DNA of 64,000 nucleotides from Ilumatobacter sp. (GTDB lineage: Bacteria; Actinomycetota; Acidimicrobiia; Acidimicrobiales; Ilumatobacteraceae), in NCBI RefSeq assembly GCF_030065885.1, contig NZ_JASJCS010000006.1, positions 1-64,000 of the forward strand, given 5' to 3'. The notes beneath the pieces are model-generated. The model saw only the letters and a list, made by a program, of their open reading frames with translations, did not search any database and was not told the origin of the DNA. Shown here one piece after another: positions 8,322-15,726 of the stretch; within the stretch, counting starts at the first letter, position 1; each line of letters opens with the position of its first letter. Made by a program: the position numbers and the translations under genes.

Positions 8322-8821
8322 CCGTGCGACTCCTCCGCGCAGGACGGGCCGGTCGGCGGCTCGTCGATCGTCTCGACGCCGGGCGCCGGGCCTTCCTCGG
8401 TGGTGCCGGTGTCGATGTAGATCAAGCCGTCGACGCCGACCTCGACCGGGTGCTGGTCCATGCCCCGCGGTGCCGGCCCGGCCCGGAACTCGCCGGCGCG
8501 ATTGAACACCGAGCCGTGGCACGGGCACTCGAACTGGCCTGACGACTCGCACCACGGCACACCGCAGCCGAGGTGGGTGCACTTGCGGGAGAGCGCTCGG
8601 ACCTCACCGTCGATCCTGACGAGGTAGGAGCGCGCGGCCGGCACCTCGATCACGCCGGTGTCGGGAACGGACTCGGGCGGGATCGCCCGCACCTTGCCAC
8701 CGAACCCGCGGGCCTCACCGGGCCGCAGCAGGTCCCACGAGGTCCACGCGCCGGCGGCGGCGACGAGGCCGAGGCCGGTCTGCCACATACGGGTCAAGAA
8801 GTGTCGTCGAGGCAGACTCAC
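8318..8821 (-). CDS. Rieske [2Fe-2S] protein of the bc-type complex
   Basis: A 167-aa Rieske subunit. It starts with basic residues and a Tat-like RRHFLTRM followed by a hydrophobic anchor (about 12-30). The cluster ligands are in CTHLGC (C81, H83) and CPCHGS (C99, H102), with C86 and C101 placed for the stabilising disulfide. An acidic tail extends beyond the fold. It oxidises quinol at the Qo site of cytochrome b and reduces cytochrome c. Both ends overlap neighbours by four bases, so translation is coupled to cytochrome b and to the cytochrome c gene. Confidence 0.93.
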   Translation of the reverse strand: MSLPRRHFLTRMWQTGLGLVAAAGAWTSWDLLRPGEARGFGGKVRAIPPESVPDTGVIEVPAARSYLVRIDGEVRALSRKCTHLGCGVPWCESSGQFECPCHGSVFNRAGEFRAGPAPRGMDQHPVEVGVDGLIYIDTGTTEEGPAPGVETIDEPPTGPSCAEESHG

Positions 8822-9396
8822 AGCTCACCGTGCCATTCTTCCCAGGGCCAGACCCAGCCCCAGTTGGGGCCGCGGAACATGAAGCCGATCAGCGTCAACA
8901 CGATCCAGATCACGAGGAACGTCGTGAACGTCGTGACCGCCACCTTGCGGTGACGCGGTTTGATGAAGCGGCTGCGGTCGATGTACGGCAGCGCGATCAG
9001 CCCGATGACGATGGTGCCGGGCACGAGCACGCCCGCCACGAGCGGGTGCCAGATCGCCAGCAGCTCCTGCAGCGCAGCGAAGTACCACGGCGCCTTCTCG
9101 GGGTTCGGGGTGACCTGCGGGTTGGCGACGTCGCGCAGCGGCGCGTCGAACAGCAACGAGATCACCATCACGACGAGCAACGTCGCCATCGCCACGACGG
9201 CGTGCCGCACGAGGAGGTGCGGCCACACCATCACGGTGTCGTCACGGTCGATGATCTTGCGCTCGCCGACTGCGGGCTTGCCGGGCACGACGCCGAGCAC
9301 GCGCTTGCCGCCGACGACCTGCGGCGTGCCGCTCAGCTCGACCGGGGTCGACGTCGCGTCGGCTCCTGCTGCGGCGTCGATCGTGTCGTCACTCAT
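8818..9396 (-). CDS. Cytochrome b C-terminal subunit (subunit IV-like)
   Basis: A 192-aa protein with three hydrophobic helices (about 65-85, 112-137 and 153-175), as in subunit IV of b6f complexes and the C-terminal half of bc1 cytochrome b. The Qo-site loop is present as NPEKAPWYF, a variant of the PEWY region. A soluble N-terminal extension of about 55 residues precedes the helices. It pairs with the N-terminal heme-binding half encoded just upstream, whose stop it overlaps by 8 bases. Split cytochrome b is known in several Gram-positive lineages. Confidence 0.9.
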   Translation of the reverse strand: MSDDTIDAAAGADATSTPVELSGTPQVVGGKRVLGVVPGKPAVGERKIIDRDDTVMVWPHLLVRHAVVAMATLLVVMVISLLFDAPLRDVANPQVTPNPEKAPWYFAALQELLAIWHPLVAGVLVPGTIVIGLIALPYIDRSRFIKPRHRKVAVTTFTTFLVIWIVLTLIGFMFRGPNWGWVWPWEEWHGEL

Positions 9397-10189
9397 CGGC
9401 GTCCTCCGCCTGCTGGTCGAACATCGCGTCCTTGCGCCACCGCCAGAGATGGATCATCAGGACGAAGATCAAGATCGTGGGCAGCACGGCGACGTGGAGC
9501 ACGTAGAACCGCAGCAGCGTCGACGAGTCGACCGTCGGCCCACCGAGCAGCACTTCCTTCACCTGCTCGCCGATGAACGGCACGTAACCGGCCATCTCGG
9601 TGCCGACCGTGACCGCCCAGAACGCCAGCTGGTCCCACGGCAGGAGGTAGCCGGTGAACGACATCAGCAACGTCAGCAGCAACAGCACGACGCCGATCAC
9701 CCAGTTGAACTCACGCGGCGGCTTGTAGGCGCCGCGGTAGAAGACCCTGGCCATGTGGGCGGCAACGGCGAGCACCATCAGGTGCGCCGACCAGCGGTGC
9801 ACGTTGCGCACGTATTGACCGAACGGCACCTCGGTCTGGATCGTCTGGATGTTCGTGTACGCGTTGGCCGGCGACGGCACGTAGAAGAACATCAGGTAGA
9901 CGCCCGACGCCACCAGGCTGCCGAGCAACACGGTCGAGATCACGCCGAGGTACCACGAGTACCGGAACCCGAGCTCCTTGCGGCGGATCTTGACTGGGTA
10001 GATGTGCAGCAGGAAGCTCGACCAGTGGGCTGCCGCACGGTCGCGCGGAGTGACCCTGCGCGGCGACCGGAAGATCGACGTGCCGATCGGCGTCTCGCGG
10101 ACGCGATCGAGCAGTTGGTCGACCCGGTCCTCGTCTCCGTCCTCGCGGGCAGCCGGTTCGACGTCCGGCTTGTCGTCGGTGAGACTCAT
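9389..10189 (-). CDS. Cytochrome b N-terminal subunit (b6-like)
   Basis: A 266-aa diheme subunit. Heme ligands are H131 and H145 (spacing x13) in the second helix, [15 protein letters not shown], and H232 and H247 (spacing x14) in the fourth helix; the 13/14 pattern is that of cytochrome b6. A charged cytoplasmic leader of 50 residues precedes the core. GGGAGG lies about ten bases before ATG 10189. The 125-base gap upstream, after the GltD-like gene, contains imperfect GCGAGCGAG repeats and no gene. Together with the next two genes it forms the quinol-oxidising core. Confidence 0.92.
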   Translation of the reverse strand: MSLTDDKPDVEPAAREDGDEDRVDQLLDRVRETPIGTSIFRSPRRVTPRDRAAAHWSSFLLHIYPVKIRRKELGFRYSWYLGVISTVLLGSLVASGVYLMFFYVPSPANAYTNIQTIQTEVPFGQYVRNVHRWSAHLMVLAVAAHMARVFYRGAYKPPREFNWVIGVVLLLLTLLMSFTGYLLPWDQLAFWAVTVGTEMAGYVPFIGEQVKEVLLGGPTVDSSTLLRFYVLHVAVLPTILIFVLMIHLWRWRKDAMFDQQAEDADE

Positions 10190-10314
10190 CGGTCAGCACA
10201 CCTCCCAGTGCAGGCTCGACATGTCGTGCGCGAGTGAACAGGCGCTCGGACGCGAGCGAGTGAGCGCCAGCGAGCGAGCGGCAGCGAACGGCCTGCGTGG
10301 CCGGGGAACGCTGA

Positions 10315-12117
10315 TCACGGCACCCCCACGCCCTTCCACATGCCCATCGACAAGGCGTCGGGCGGGCAGCGTTCGATGCAGAGCGCGCAGCGGATGCAGC
10401 GCTCCTCGTCGAGCAGCAACGCCGTCGAACCGGCTTCACCGCCGTCGACCTCGTCGGACGGCACGAGTGAGATCACATCGACCGGGCAGACGTCGGCGCA
10501 CAGCGCGCACAGCACGCACTTGTCGACATCGAGGATGATGTTGGCGAAGCAGCGCAGGCAGCGCGCCGCCTCGCAGCGGGCCTGCTGCTCGGTGAAGCCG
10601 AGCTCGACCTCGGCGAGACCGATCCGCCGACCGGTGTCGAGCGTCGGGACCGACACGCGGGCGATCTGGTCGTAGTCGTCGTCGAGGCGGTGGAACTGCG
10701 AGAGCTTCACGAACGTGGCCGGCTGCTCCTGCTCGAGATCGTCGACATCACCGCCGAAGGCTCGGTGGATGTCGGCCGCCGAGCGGCGCCCGTCGGCGAT
10801 GGCGTCGATCAACGTCCGCGGCCCCTTCGCCGCGTCGCCGCCGGACCAGACGCCGAGCATGGTGGTGCGGCCGGTGTCGTTGTCGATCTGGATGGTCCGC
10901 CGCGGGCTGACCTCGGGGCCGCTCGCACCGAGCGCGTCGAGGTCGATCGCCTGGCCGATCGCGAGGATGACGGTGTCGGCGTCGAACACCTGCCGGTCGG
11001 TCTCGTCGAAGTCCGGCGCGAAGCGCCCGTCGGCGTCGAAGACCGAGTTGACGCCGATCGTCTCGATCCCCGCCACCCGGCCGTCCTCGACGAGGATGCG
11101 GGCGGGGCCGCGGCGAGGTACGAACGCGATGCCCTCGTGCTCGGCCTCTTCGACCTCGAAGTCGTGGGCCGGCATCTCGGCGCGGGACTCGAGCGAGATC
11201 ACCGTCACCTGACGGGCGCCGGCCCGGGCGGCCGTCCGTGCCACGTCGATGGCCTCGGTCATCGCCGAGCGCTGGTCGGCGTCGATGTCGTCGTCGGACG
11301 CCACTGTCGCTTCGCTCGTAACCTCCGACCCGTACTCGGAGGCCCTGAGCGCGGTGCGGGCGGCGTCCATCGCGACGTCGCCGCCGCCGATCACCACCAC
11401 CCGCTCGCCGACGTCGACCGAGAACCCGCGGTTCATGTTGATGAGGAACTCGATCGCCTTGAACACGCCGTCGGCGTCGCCACCCTCGATGTCGAGTCCG
11501 CGCCCGAGCGTCGCGCCGATTCCCAGGAACAGCGCATCGTGGCGCTCCATCAGCTCGTCGAGGGTCACGTCGACGCCGAGCCGGGTGTCGTAGTGCACCT
11601 CGACCCCGAGGTCGAGGATCGCCTGGATGTCGGCGCCCAGCACGTCGCGGTCGAGCCGGTACTCGGGGATGCCGAGCCACATCGCGCCGCCGAGCTTGTC
11701 GGTGGCCTCGTAGACCGTGACCTGGTAGCCGTGCCGGCGCAGGTCGTGCGCGCACGCCATGCCGGCGGGGCCGCCGCCGACGATGCCGACACGCTCCTGC
11801 TTGTCGGAGCGCGGGGGCGCAGCGACCTTGTTCCACACTCGACCGTTGCCCCGCTCGGGGCCGAACTGCTCGGTGACGAACCGCTTGAGCGCACGAATCG
11901 CGATCGGTCGATCGATCTCGCCGCGCCGGCAGGCATCCTCGCACGGCGCCGCACAGACCCGTCCGCAGACCGATGCGAACGGGTTCGGCAGGCGGGCGGT
12001 CAGGTAGGCGAGCTCGTCGTCGCCGTCGGCGATCGCCGCGACGTACATCCCGGCGTTGGTGTGCACCGGGCACGCCGCGAGACACGGGATGTTCGTGTCG
12101 TAGTACTCGAGCTCCAT
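10315..12117 (-). CDS. GltD-like NAD(P)H flavoprotein with terminal ferredoxin domains
   Basis: A 600-aa soluble iron-sulfur flavoprotein. Residues 1-95 are the Cys-rich domain seen in glutamate synthase small subunits (C12, C16, C51, C55, C59, C63). An FAD site follows (GIVGGGPAGM at 111-120), then an NAD(P) site (VVVIGGGDVAMDAA). The C-terminus adds two [4Fe-4S] motifs: C534/537/540/544 (CVLCALCADVC) and C574/577/580/584 (CIRCALCIERC). There is no glutamate synthase large subunit here; the gene sits inside a bc-complex operon. I infer a cytoplasmic electron-input module between NAD(P)H or ferredoxin and the membrane complex. ATG 12117 overlaps the upstream stop (TGATG), which favours it over the start 13 codons earlier. 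Confidence 0.85.
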   Translation of the reverse strand: MELEYYDTNIPCLAACPVHTNAGMYVAAIADGDDELAYLTARLPNPFASVCGRVCAAPCEDACRRGEIDRPIAIRALKRFVTEQFGPERGNGRVWNKVAAPPRSDKQERVGIVGGGPAGMACAHDLRRHGYQVTVYEATDKLGGAMWLGIPEYRLDRDVLGADIQAILDLGVEVHYDTRLGVDVTLDELMERHDALFLGIGATLGRGLDIEGGDADGVFKAIEFLINMNRGFSVDVGERVVVIGGGDVAMDAARTALRASEYGSEVTSEATVASDDDIDADQRSAMTEAIDVARTAARAGARQVTVISLESRAEMPAHDFEVEEAEHEGIAFVPRRGPARILVEDGRVAGIETIGVNSVFDADGRFAPDFDETDRQVFDADTVILAIGQAIDLDALGASGPEVSPRRTIQIDNDTGRTTMLGVWSGGDAAKGPRTLIDAIADGRRSAADIHRAFGGDVDDLEQEQPATFVKLSQFHRLDDDYDQIARVSVPTLDTGRRIGLAEVELGFTEQQARCEAARCLRCFANIILDVDKCVLCALCADVCPVDVISLVPSDEVDGGEAGSTALLLDEERCIRCALCIERCPPDALSMGMWKGVGVP

Positions 12118-12923
12118 CACACGCGGCGCTCCCGGTGCGCGTACCAGAGCGCCCACATCGCAGCGACGATCGCGCCGGCCCAGATGCCGACGGCGATCAG
12201 GTCCTGCGCGGCGCGCGGCAGGTCCTGCACCGTGTCGAGCTCGAGCACCTGTGCCGGCAGCACCGTCGTGGCGACGATGAGCCCGACCACGATCACGCCG
12301 GTCTTCATCCAGGCGTCGAGCCAGGTGATCTCACGCCGGTCGTGCGCGGCGATCACGCGTGGCCCGAGCACCAACGCGCCGAGCCCCAGCGCGATGGCGA
12401 ACGCGACGAACATCGCGTAGTTCGACAGCAACGGCAGCTCGGTGCCCGCGGCCGGACCGGTGGAGACCTCGGGGGCGGGACCGGCGGGGGCCGCGAACCC
12501 GGACTGGATGTAGGCGACGACCGACGAGATGTCGGCATCGCTGAGCGTCGACTGCGCCGGCATCACACCGTCGTAGACCTCGTCGCCGACCGTGATCTCG
12601 CCGGTCCGCCCGTTGCGGATGACGTCTTCGAGATAGGCCGCGTCGTCGACGTTCGGGTTGTCGATCAGCGGTGGGAAGCTCCCCGAGAGTCCGACGCCAC
12701 CCGGCTGATGGCACGACGAGCAGACCGCCGTGTAGACCTCGGCGCCCTCGCGGAGCGTCTCGTCGCTCGGGCCGGCCTCGATGTCGCCGGCCGGCGTCGC
12801 GAACGGGGCAGCCACGACGGCGAACGCGACCACGGCGATCGGCAGCCACCGCGCCCAGCCGGCGCCGACGCGCGCCGGCGGCGAGCAGGCGTCATCATCA
12901 GCGAGTTGTGTGGCGTCGGGCAT
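12117..12923 (-). CDS. Cytochrome c with C-terminal membrane helices
   Basis: A 268-aa protein opening the minus-strand respiratory operon. An N-terminal helix (about 25-44) leads to a periplasmic monoheme domain with CSSCH at 68-72 and GVMPAQSTLSD as the probable axial Met region. Three further hydrophobic segments follow (about 165-188, 200-222 and 240-258). The C-terminal membrane part is unusual for a plain cytochrome c and suggests a built-in subunit of the complex. ATG 12923 is chosen because GGGGAGA precedes it; the open frame runs 20 codons further upstream. The stop overlaps the GltD-like start. Confidence 0.85.
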   Translation of the reverse strand: MPDATQLADDDACSPPARVGAGWARWLPIAVVAFAVVAAPFATPAGDIEAGPSDETLREGAEVYTAVCSSCHQPGGVGLSGSFPPLIDNPNVDDAAYLEDVIRNGRTGEITVGDEVYDGVMPAQSTLSDADISSVVAYIQSGFAAPAGPAPEVSTGPAAGTELPLLSNYAMFVAFAIALGLGALVLGPRVIAAHDRREITWLDAWMKTGVIVVGLIVATTVLPAQVLELDTVQDLPRAAQDLIAVGIWAGAIVAAMWALWYAHRERRV

Positions 12924-12987
12924 CGATCTCCCCGGTCGGTGCGGCGGTCGGATCACTGCATTCTCCACGGGCGCCCACCGCACAGAC

Positions 12988-13068
12988 AGGGACGTTGGTC
13001 CCTAGCTCACCGGATTTTCGACGAGCACAAGCTCGCAAGCTCGGAGAAAGGGACGTTGGTCCCTAGCT
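12988..13068. repeat. Pair of direct 20-bp repeats, each a small hairpin
   Basis: AGGGACGTTGGTCCCTAGCT occurs at 12988-13007 and again, identical, at 13049-13068. Each contains inverted arms AGGGAC/GTCCCT around GTTG. Both lie in the 216-base divergent region between the bc-type operon and the oxidase operon. They may be operator sites shared by both operons or dispersed extragenic palindromes. Confidence 0.7.
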
Positions 13069-13139
13069 GGTCAGACGCGGCGCCAACTCGAATGGTCAGG
13101 AACTGCCGGGGGCCGGCACCGATCGACGGGAGGACTGGG

Positions 13140-13319
13140 ATGGACGAATCGAACACGGGCGACGCCGCCCCACTCGAGACGGCGCTCGACGGCGAGCTTC
13201 CCGAGGAGCACTTCAAGCCGACCGGCACGCTCTTCGTGCTCGTGCTCTTCGTGGCGACGATCGTGCTGCTCTGGGCGTCGGTCTACGTGATCCTCCTCAG
13301 CAGGGGCGTCACGCTGTGA
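13140..13319 (+). CDS. ba3-type cytochrome c oxidase subunit IIa
   Basis: A 59-aa single-helix protein: a charged leader, EEHFKPTGTLFVLVLFVA, then a hydrophobic run to VYVILLSRG. This matches the small subunit IIa of Thermus-type ba3 oxidases in size, in the KPxG before the helix and in the RG after it. ATG 13140 follows GGGAGGAC. It opens the plus-strand oxidase operon, 37 bases ahead of subunit II. In the ba3 enzyme this helix replaces one of the two subunit II transmembrane helices. Confidence 0.88.
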   Translation: MDESNTGDAAPLETALDGELPEEHFKPTGTLFVLVLFVATIVLLWASVYVILLSRGVTL

Positions 13320-13356
13320 GCGGACCGGCAGCGGTGCCGAGGGAAGGTGCGACGCG

Positions 13357-13989
13357 ATGACCGACGTGCTCGAGCGGGAGACCGGCGATCCAGGGGGACC
13401 CGACGATGCCGATCTGACGATGGGCATCGACCCGTGGGAGCGCAACTGGATGCTCTTCTCGGTCGTGCTGCTCGTGGTCTTCGCCGCCGCCGTCACGATC
13501 GCCGGCTTCGCGGCCGGGTTCCAGCTCCCCGGCGCCGAGTCGGAAGTCGACCCGCGCACGATCGCCAGCGAGGGCCGGTGGGCCGAGCCGGGTCTGCGAG
13601 AGGTCGGCGACGGCCAGTTCGAGGCGTATGTGATGTCGCAGCTGTGGAGCTTCTCGCCCCGCGAGCTCGTCGTGCCGATCGACGCCGAGGTCGACATCTA
13701 CGTGACGTCGCAAGACCTCCAGCACGGCTTCAAGATCACCGACACGAACGTCAACATGCAGGTCGTCCCGGGCCAGGTGTCGAAGCTGACGTACACGTTC
13801 GACGAGGTCGGCGAGTTCCCCTACATCTGCACCGAGTACTGCGGTCAGGGGCATGCAGCCATGTTCGGAACGGTCAGGGTCGTGTCCGAAGCCGAGTTCG
13901 AAGCGCTCCAGTCCGGAGACGGCGTCACGACGGGTGACGACGCAGACGCGGGAGGCGAAGCCGCCGCAGCCACGGAGGACGACGGATGA
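13357..13989 (+). CDS. Cytochrome c oxidase subunit II (CuA), ba3-type
   Basis: A 210-aa protein with one transmembrane helix (about 32-54) and a cupredoxin domain. CuA ligands are complete: H123 (LQHGF), C158, E160, C162, H166 and M169 in CTEYCGQGHAAM. One helix rather than two fits the presence of the separate subunit IIa. An Ala/Asp-rich tail follows. CuA takes electrons from a periplasmic cytochrome c, several of which are encoded around it. The stop overlaps the start of subunit I (ATGA). Confidence 0.95.
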   Translation: MTDVLERETGDPGGPDDADLTMGIDPWERNWMLFSVVLLVVFAAAVTIAGFAAGFQLPGAESEVDPRTIASEGRWAEPGLREVGDGQFEAYVMSQLWSFSPRELVVPIDAEVDIYVTSQDLQHGFKITDTNVNMQVVPGQVSKLTYTFDEVGEFPYICTEYCGQGHAAMFGTVRVVSEAEFEALQSGDGVTTGDDADAGGEAAAATEDDG

Positions 13990-15680
13990 CCATCGCCGAA
14001 CGACCACAGACCGGCACCGCCCGGCCTCGGTACGAGCTCACCCGCTGGGAGCGACGGTTCATCGGCGGCCACATCTGGATCGCCATCGTCGCGCTCGGCA
14101 TCGGCAGCGTGATCGGCCCGCTGCAGGCGCTGGAGTACTCGAACGTCGACCTCTACCAGTACCTCGAGCCGATCCTGCAGAGCTACTACCAGGGCCTCAC
14201 GCTGCACGGCGTGCTCAACGCGCTCGTGTGGACGACGTTCTTCATCGTCGGGTTCACCACCTTGACGACGATCGTCGGGCTCCGGCGACCGCTCAGCCAC
14301 CCGAACATCAACCTCGCCGGGTTCGTCACGATGGTCGTCGGCCTGCTGCTCGCCGCCGTGCCGCTGCTGCTCGACCAGGCGACCGTGCTCTACACCTTCT
14401 ACCCGCCGCTCGAGGCGAGCTGGGCGTTCTACGTCGGCCTCACGCTCGTCGTCGTCGGCAGCTGGATCGAAGGCGTCGGCTTCTACCTGACGCTGGCGGC
14501 GTGGCGGAAGGAGAACCGCGGCGTTCGCTCGCCGTTCGTCGCGCTCGGCGGCGTCATCAACGCCGCGATGTGGCAGATCGCCACCCTGGGCATCGCGGTC
14601 GAGATGCTGACGATGCTCATCCCGTGGTCGCTGGGCATCACCGACGCCACCGACCCCGAGCTCGCGCGCACCTACTTCTGGTTCACGGGCCACCCGCTCG
14701 TGTACTTCTGGCTGCTCCCCGCCTACGTCTCGTGGTACGGCATGCTCCCGAAGCAGGCCGGCGGCAAGCTGTTCTCCGACTCGCTCGCCAGGCTGGCGTT
14801 CTGGATGTTCCTGATCGTGTCGGTGCCCGTCGGGTTCCACCACCAGTTCGTCGACCCCGGCGTACCGCAGGTGTGGAAGTGGATCCATGCGCTGCTCACC
14901 TACTCGGTGTTCTTCCCGTCGATGCTCACGGCGTTCACCGTGATCGCGTCGCTCGAGTACGCGGCGCGCAAGCGCGGCGGCACGGGGCTGATCGGATGGG
15001 TGCGGGCGCTGCCGTGGGACGACCCCTCGGTCGCCGCCCAGCTCCTCGCCGGCATCCTCTTCATGTTCGGCGGCATCGGCGGCCTGACCAACGCGTCGTA
15101 CAACATCAACCTCGTCATCCACAACACCGCGTGGGTGCCCGGACACTTCCACCTGACGGTGGCCACCGCGGTCACGCTGTCGTTCATCGGCATCACGTAC
15201 TGGATGGTGCCGATGCTCACCGGCAAGCAGCTGTGGGGCCGCCGGATCGCCGTGGCGCAGGCCTGGACGTGGTTCGTCGGGATGGTGGTCTTCTCCAATG
15301 CGATGCACATGCTCGGCCTGCTCGGCGCGCCGCGCCGCACGCCGCTGGGTGACGCGCCCTACGTGCCCGAGGAGTGGGACGGCCACCTGCTGCGGGTCTC
15401 GATCGGCGGCACGATCCTGCTGGCCGCCGTGCTGATGTACCTGCTGGTGATGTACAAGACCGTGCGCGGGCCGAAGGCCGCCGATCCGGCCGACGTGCCC
15501 GACATGCCGATCGCCGAGTCGCTGCGCCACCCGCAGCTCACGCCGGTCTGGCTCGACCGCTTCAAGCCGTGGCTGATCGCCGCCGGCATCTTGCTGGTGC
15601 TCGCCTACGGCCCGCAGCTCGTCGACCAGATCCTCAACATGAACCTCAACGCGCCGGGCGTCGACTTCGAGGTCTGGTGA
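13986..15680 (+). CDS. Cytochrome c oxidase subunit I, ba3-type (B family)
   Basis: A 564-aa heme-copper oxidase catalytic subunit with about 13 hydrophobic helices. Ligand-bearing segments are LTLHGVLNAL (low-spin heme), TGHPLVYFWLLPAYV (CuB His, with the Tyr), FHHQFVDPG (CuB His pair) and WVPGHFHLTVATA (high-spin and low-spin heme His). The sequence style (YFWLLPAYVSWYGMLPK) is that of B-type, ba3-like oxidases, which usually have high oxygen affinity and reduced proton-pumping stoichiometry. It is coupled to subunit II by a four-base overlap. Confidence 0.95.
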   Translation: MTIAERPQTGTARPRYELTRWERRFIGGHIWIAIVALGIGSVIGPLQALEYSNVDLYQYLEPILQSYYQGLTLHGVLNALVWTTFFIVGFTTLTTIVGLRRPLSHPNINLAGFVTMVVGLLLAAVPLLLDQATVLYTFYPPLEASWAFYVGLTLVVVGSWIEGVGFYLTLAAWRKENRGVRSPFVALGGVINAAMWQIATLGIAVEMLTMLIPWSLGITDATDPELARTYFWFTGHPLVYFWLLPAYVSWYGMLPKQAGGKLFSDSLARLAFWMFLIVSVPVGFHHQFVDPGVPQVWKWIHALLTYSVFFPSMLTAFTVIASLEYAARKRGGTGLIGWVRALPWDDPSVAAQLLAGILFMFGGIGGLTNASYNINLVIHNTAWVPGHFHLTVATAVTLSFIGITYWMVPMLTGKQLWGRRIAVAQAWTWFVGMVVFSNAMHMLGLLGAPRRTPLGDAPYVPEEWDGHLLRVSIGGTILLAAVLMYLLVMYKTVRGPKAADPADVPDMPIAESLRHPQLTPVWLDRFKPWLIAAGILLVLAYGPQLVDQILNMNLNAPGVDFEVW

Positions 15681-15726
15681 CCCGACCGTCGGGTCGGCCG
15701 CGCGTCCACTGTCGGATGAGCACATC

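Noticed and set aside
10245-10290. GCGAGCGAG-rich stretch between the flavoprotein and cytochrome b genes
   Set aside because: Imperfect, low-complexity GC repeat; I cannot distinguish a functional element from composition.
10315-12117. Glutamate synthase small subunit (gltD) annotation
   Set aside because: No large subunit gene is near, extra ferredoxin motifs are present and the gene is embedded in a bc-complex operon.
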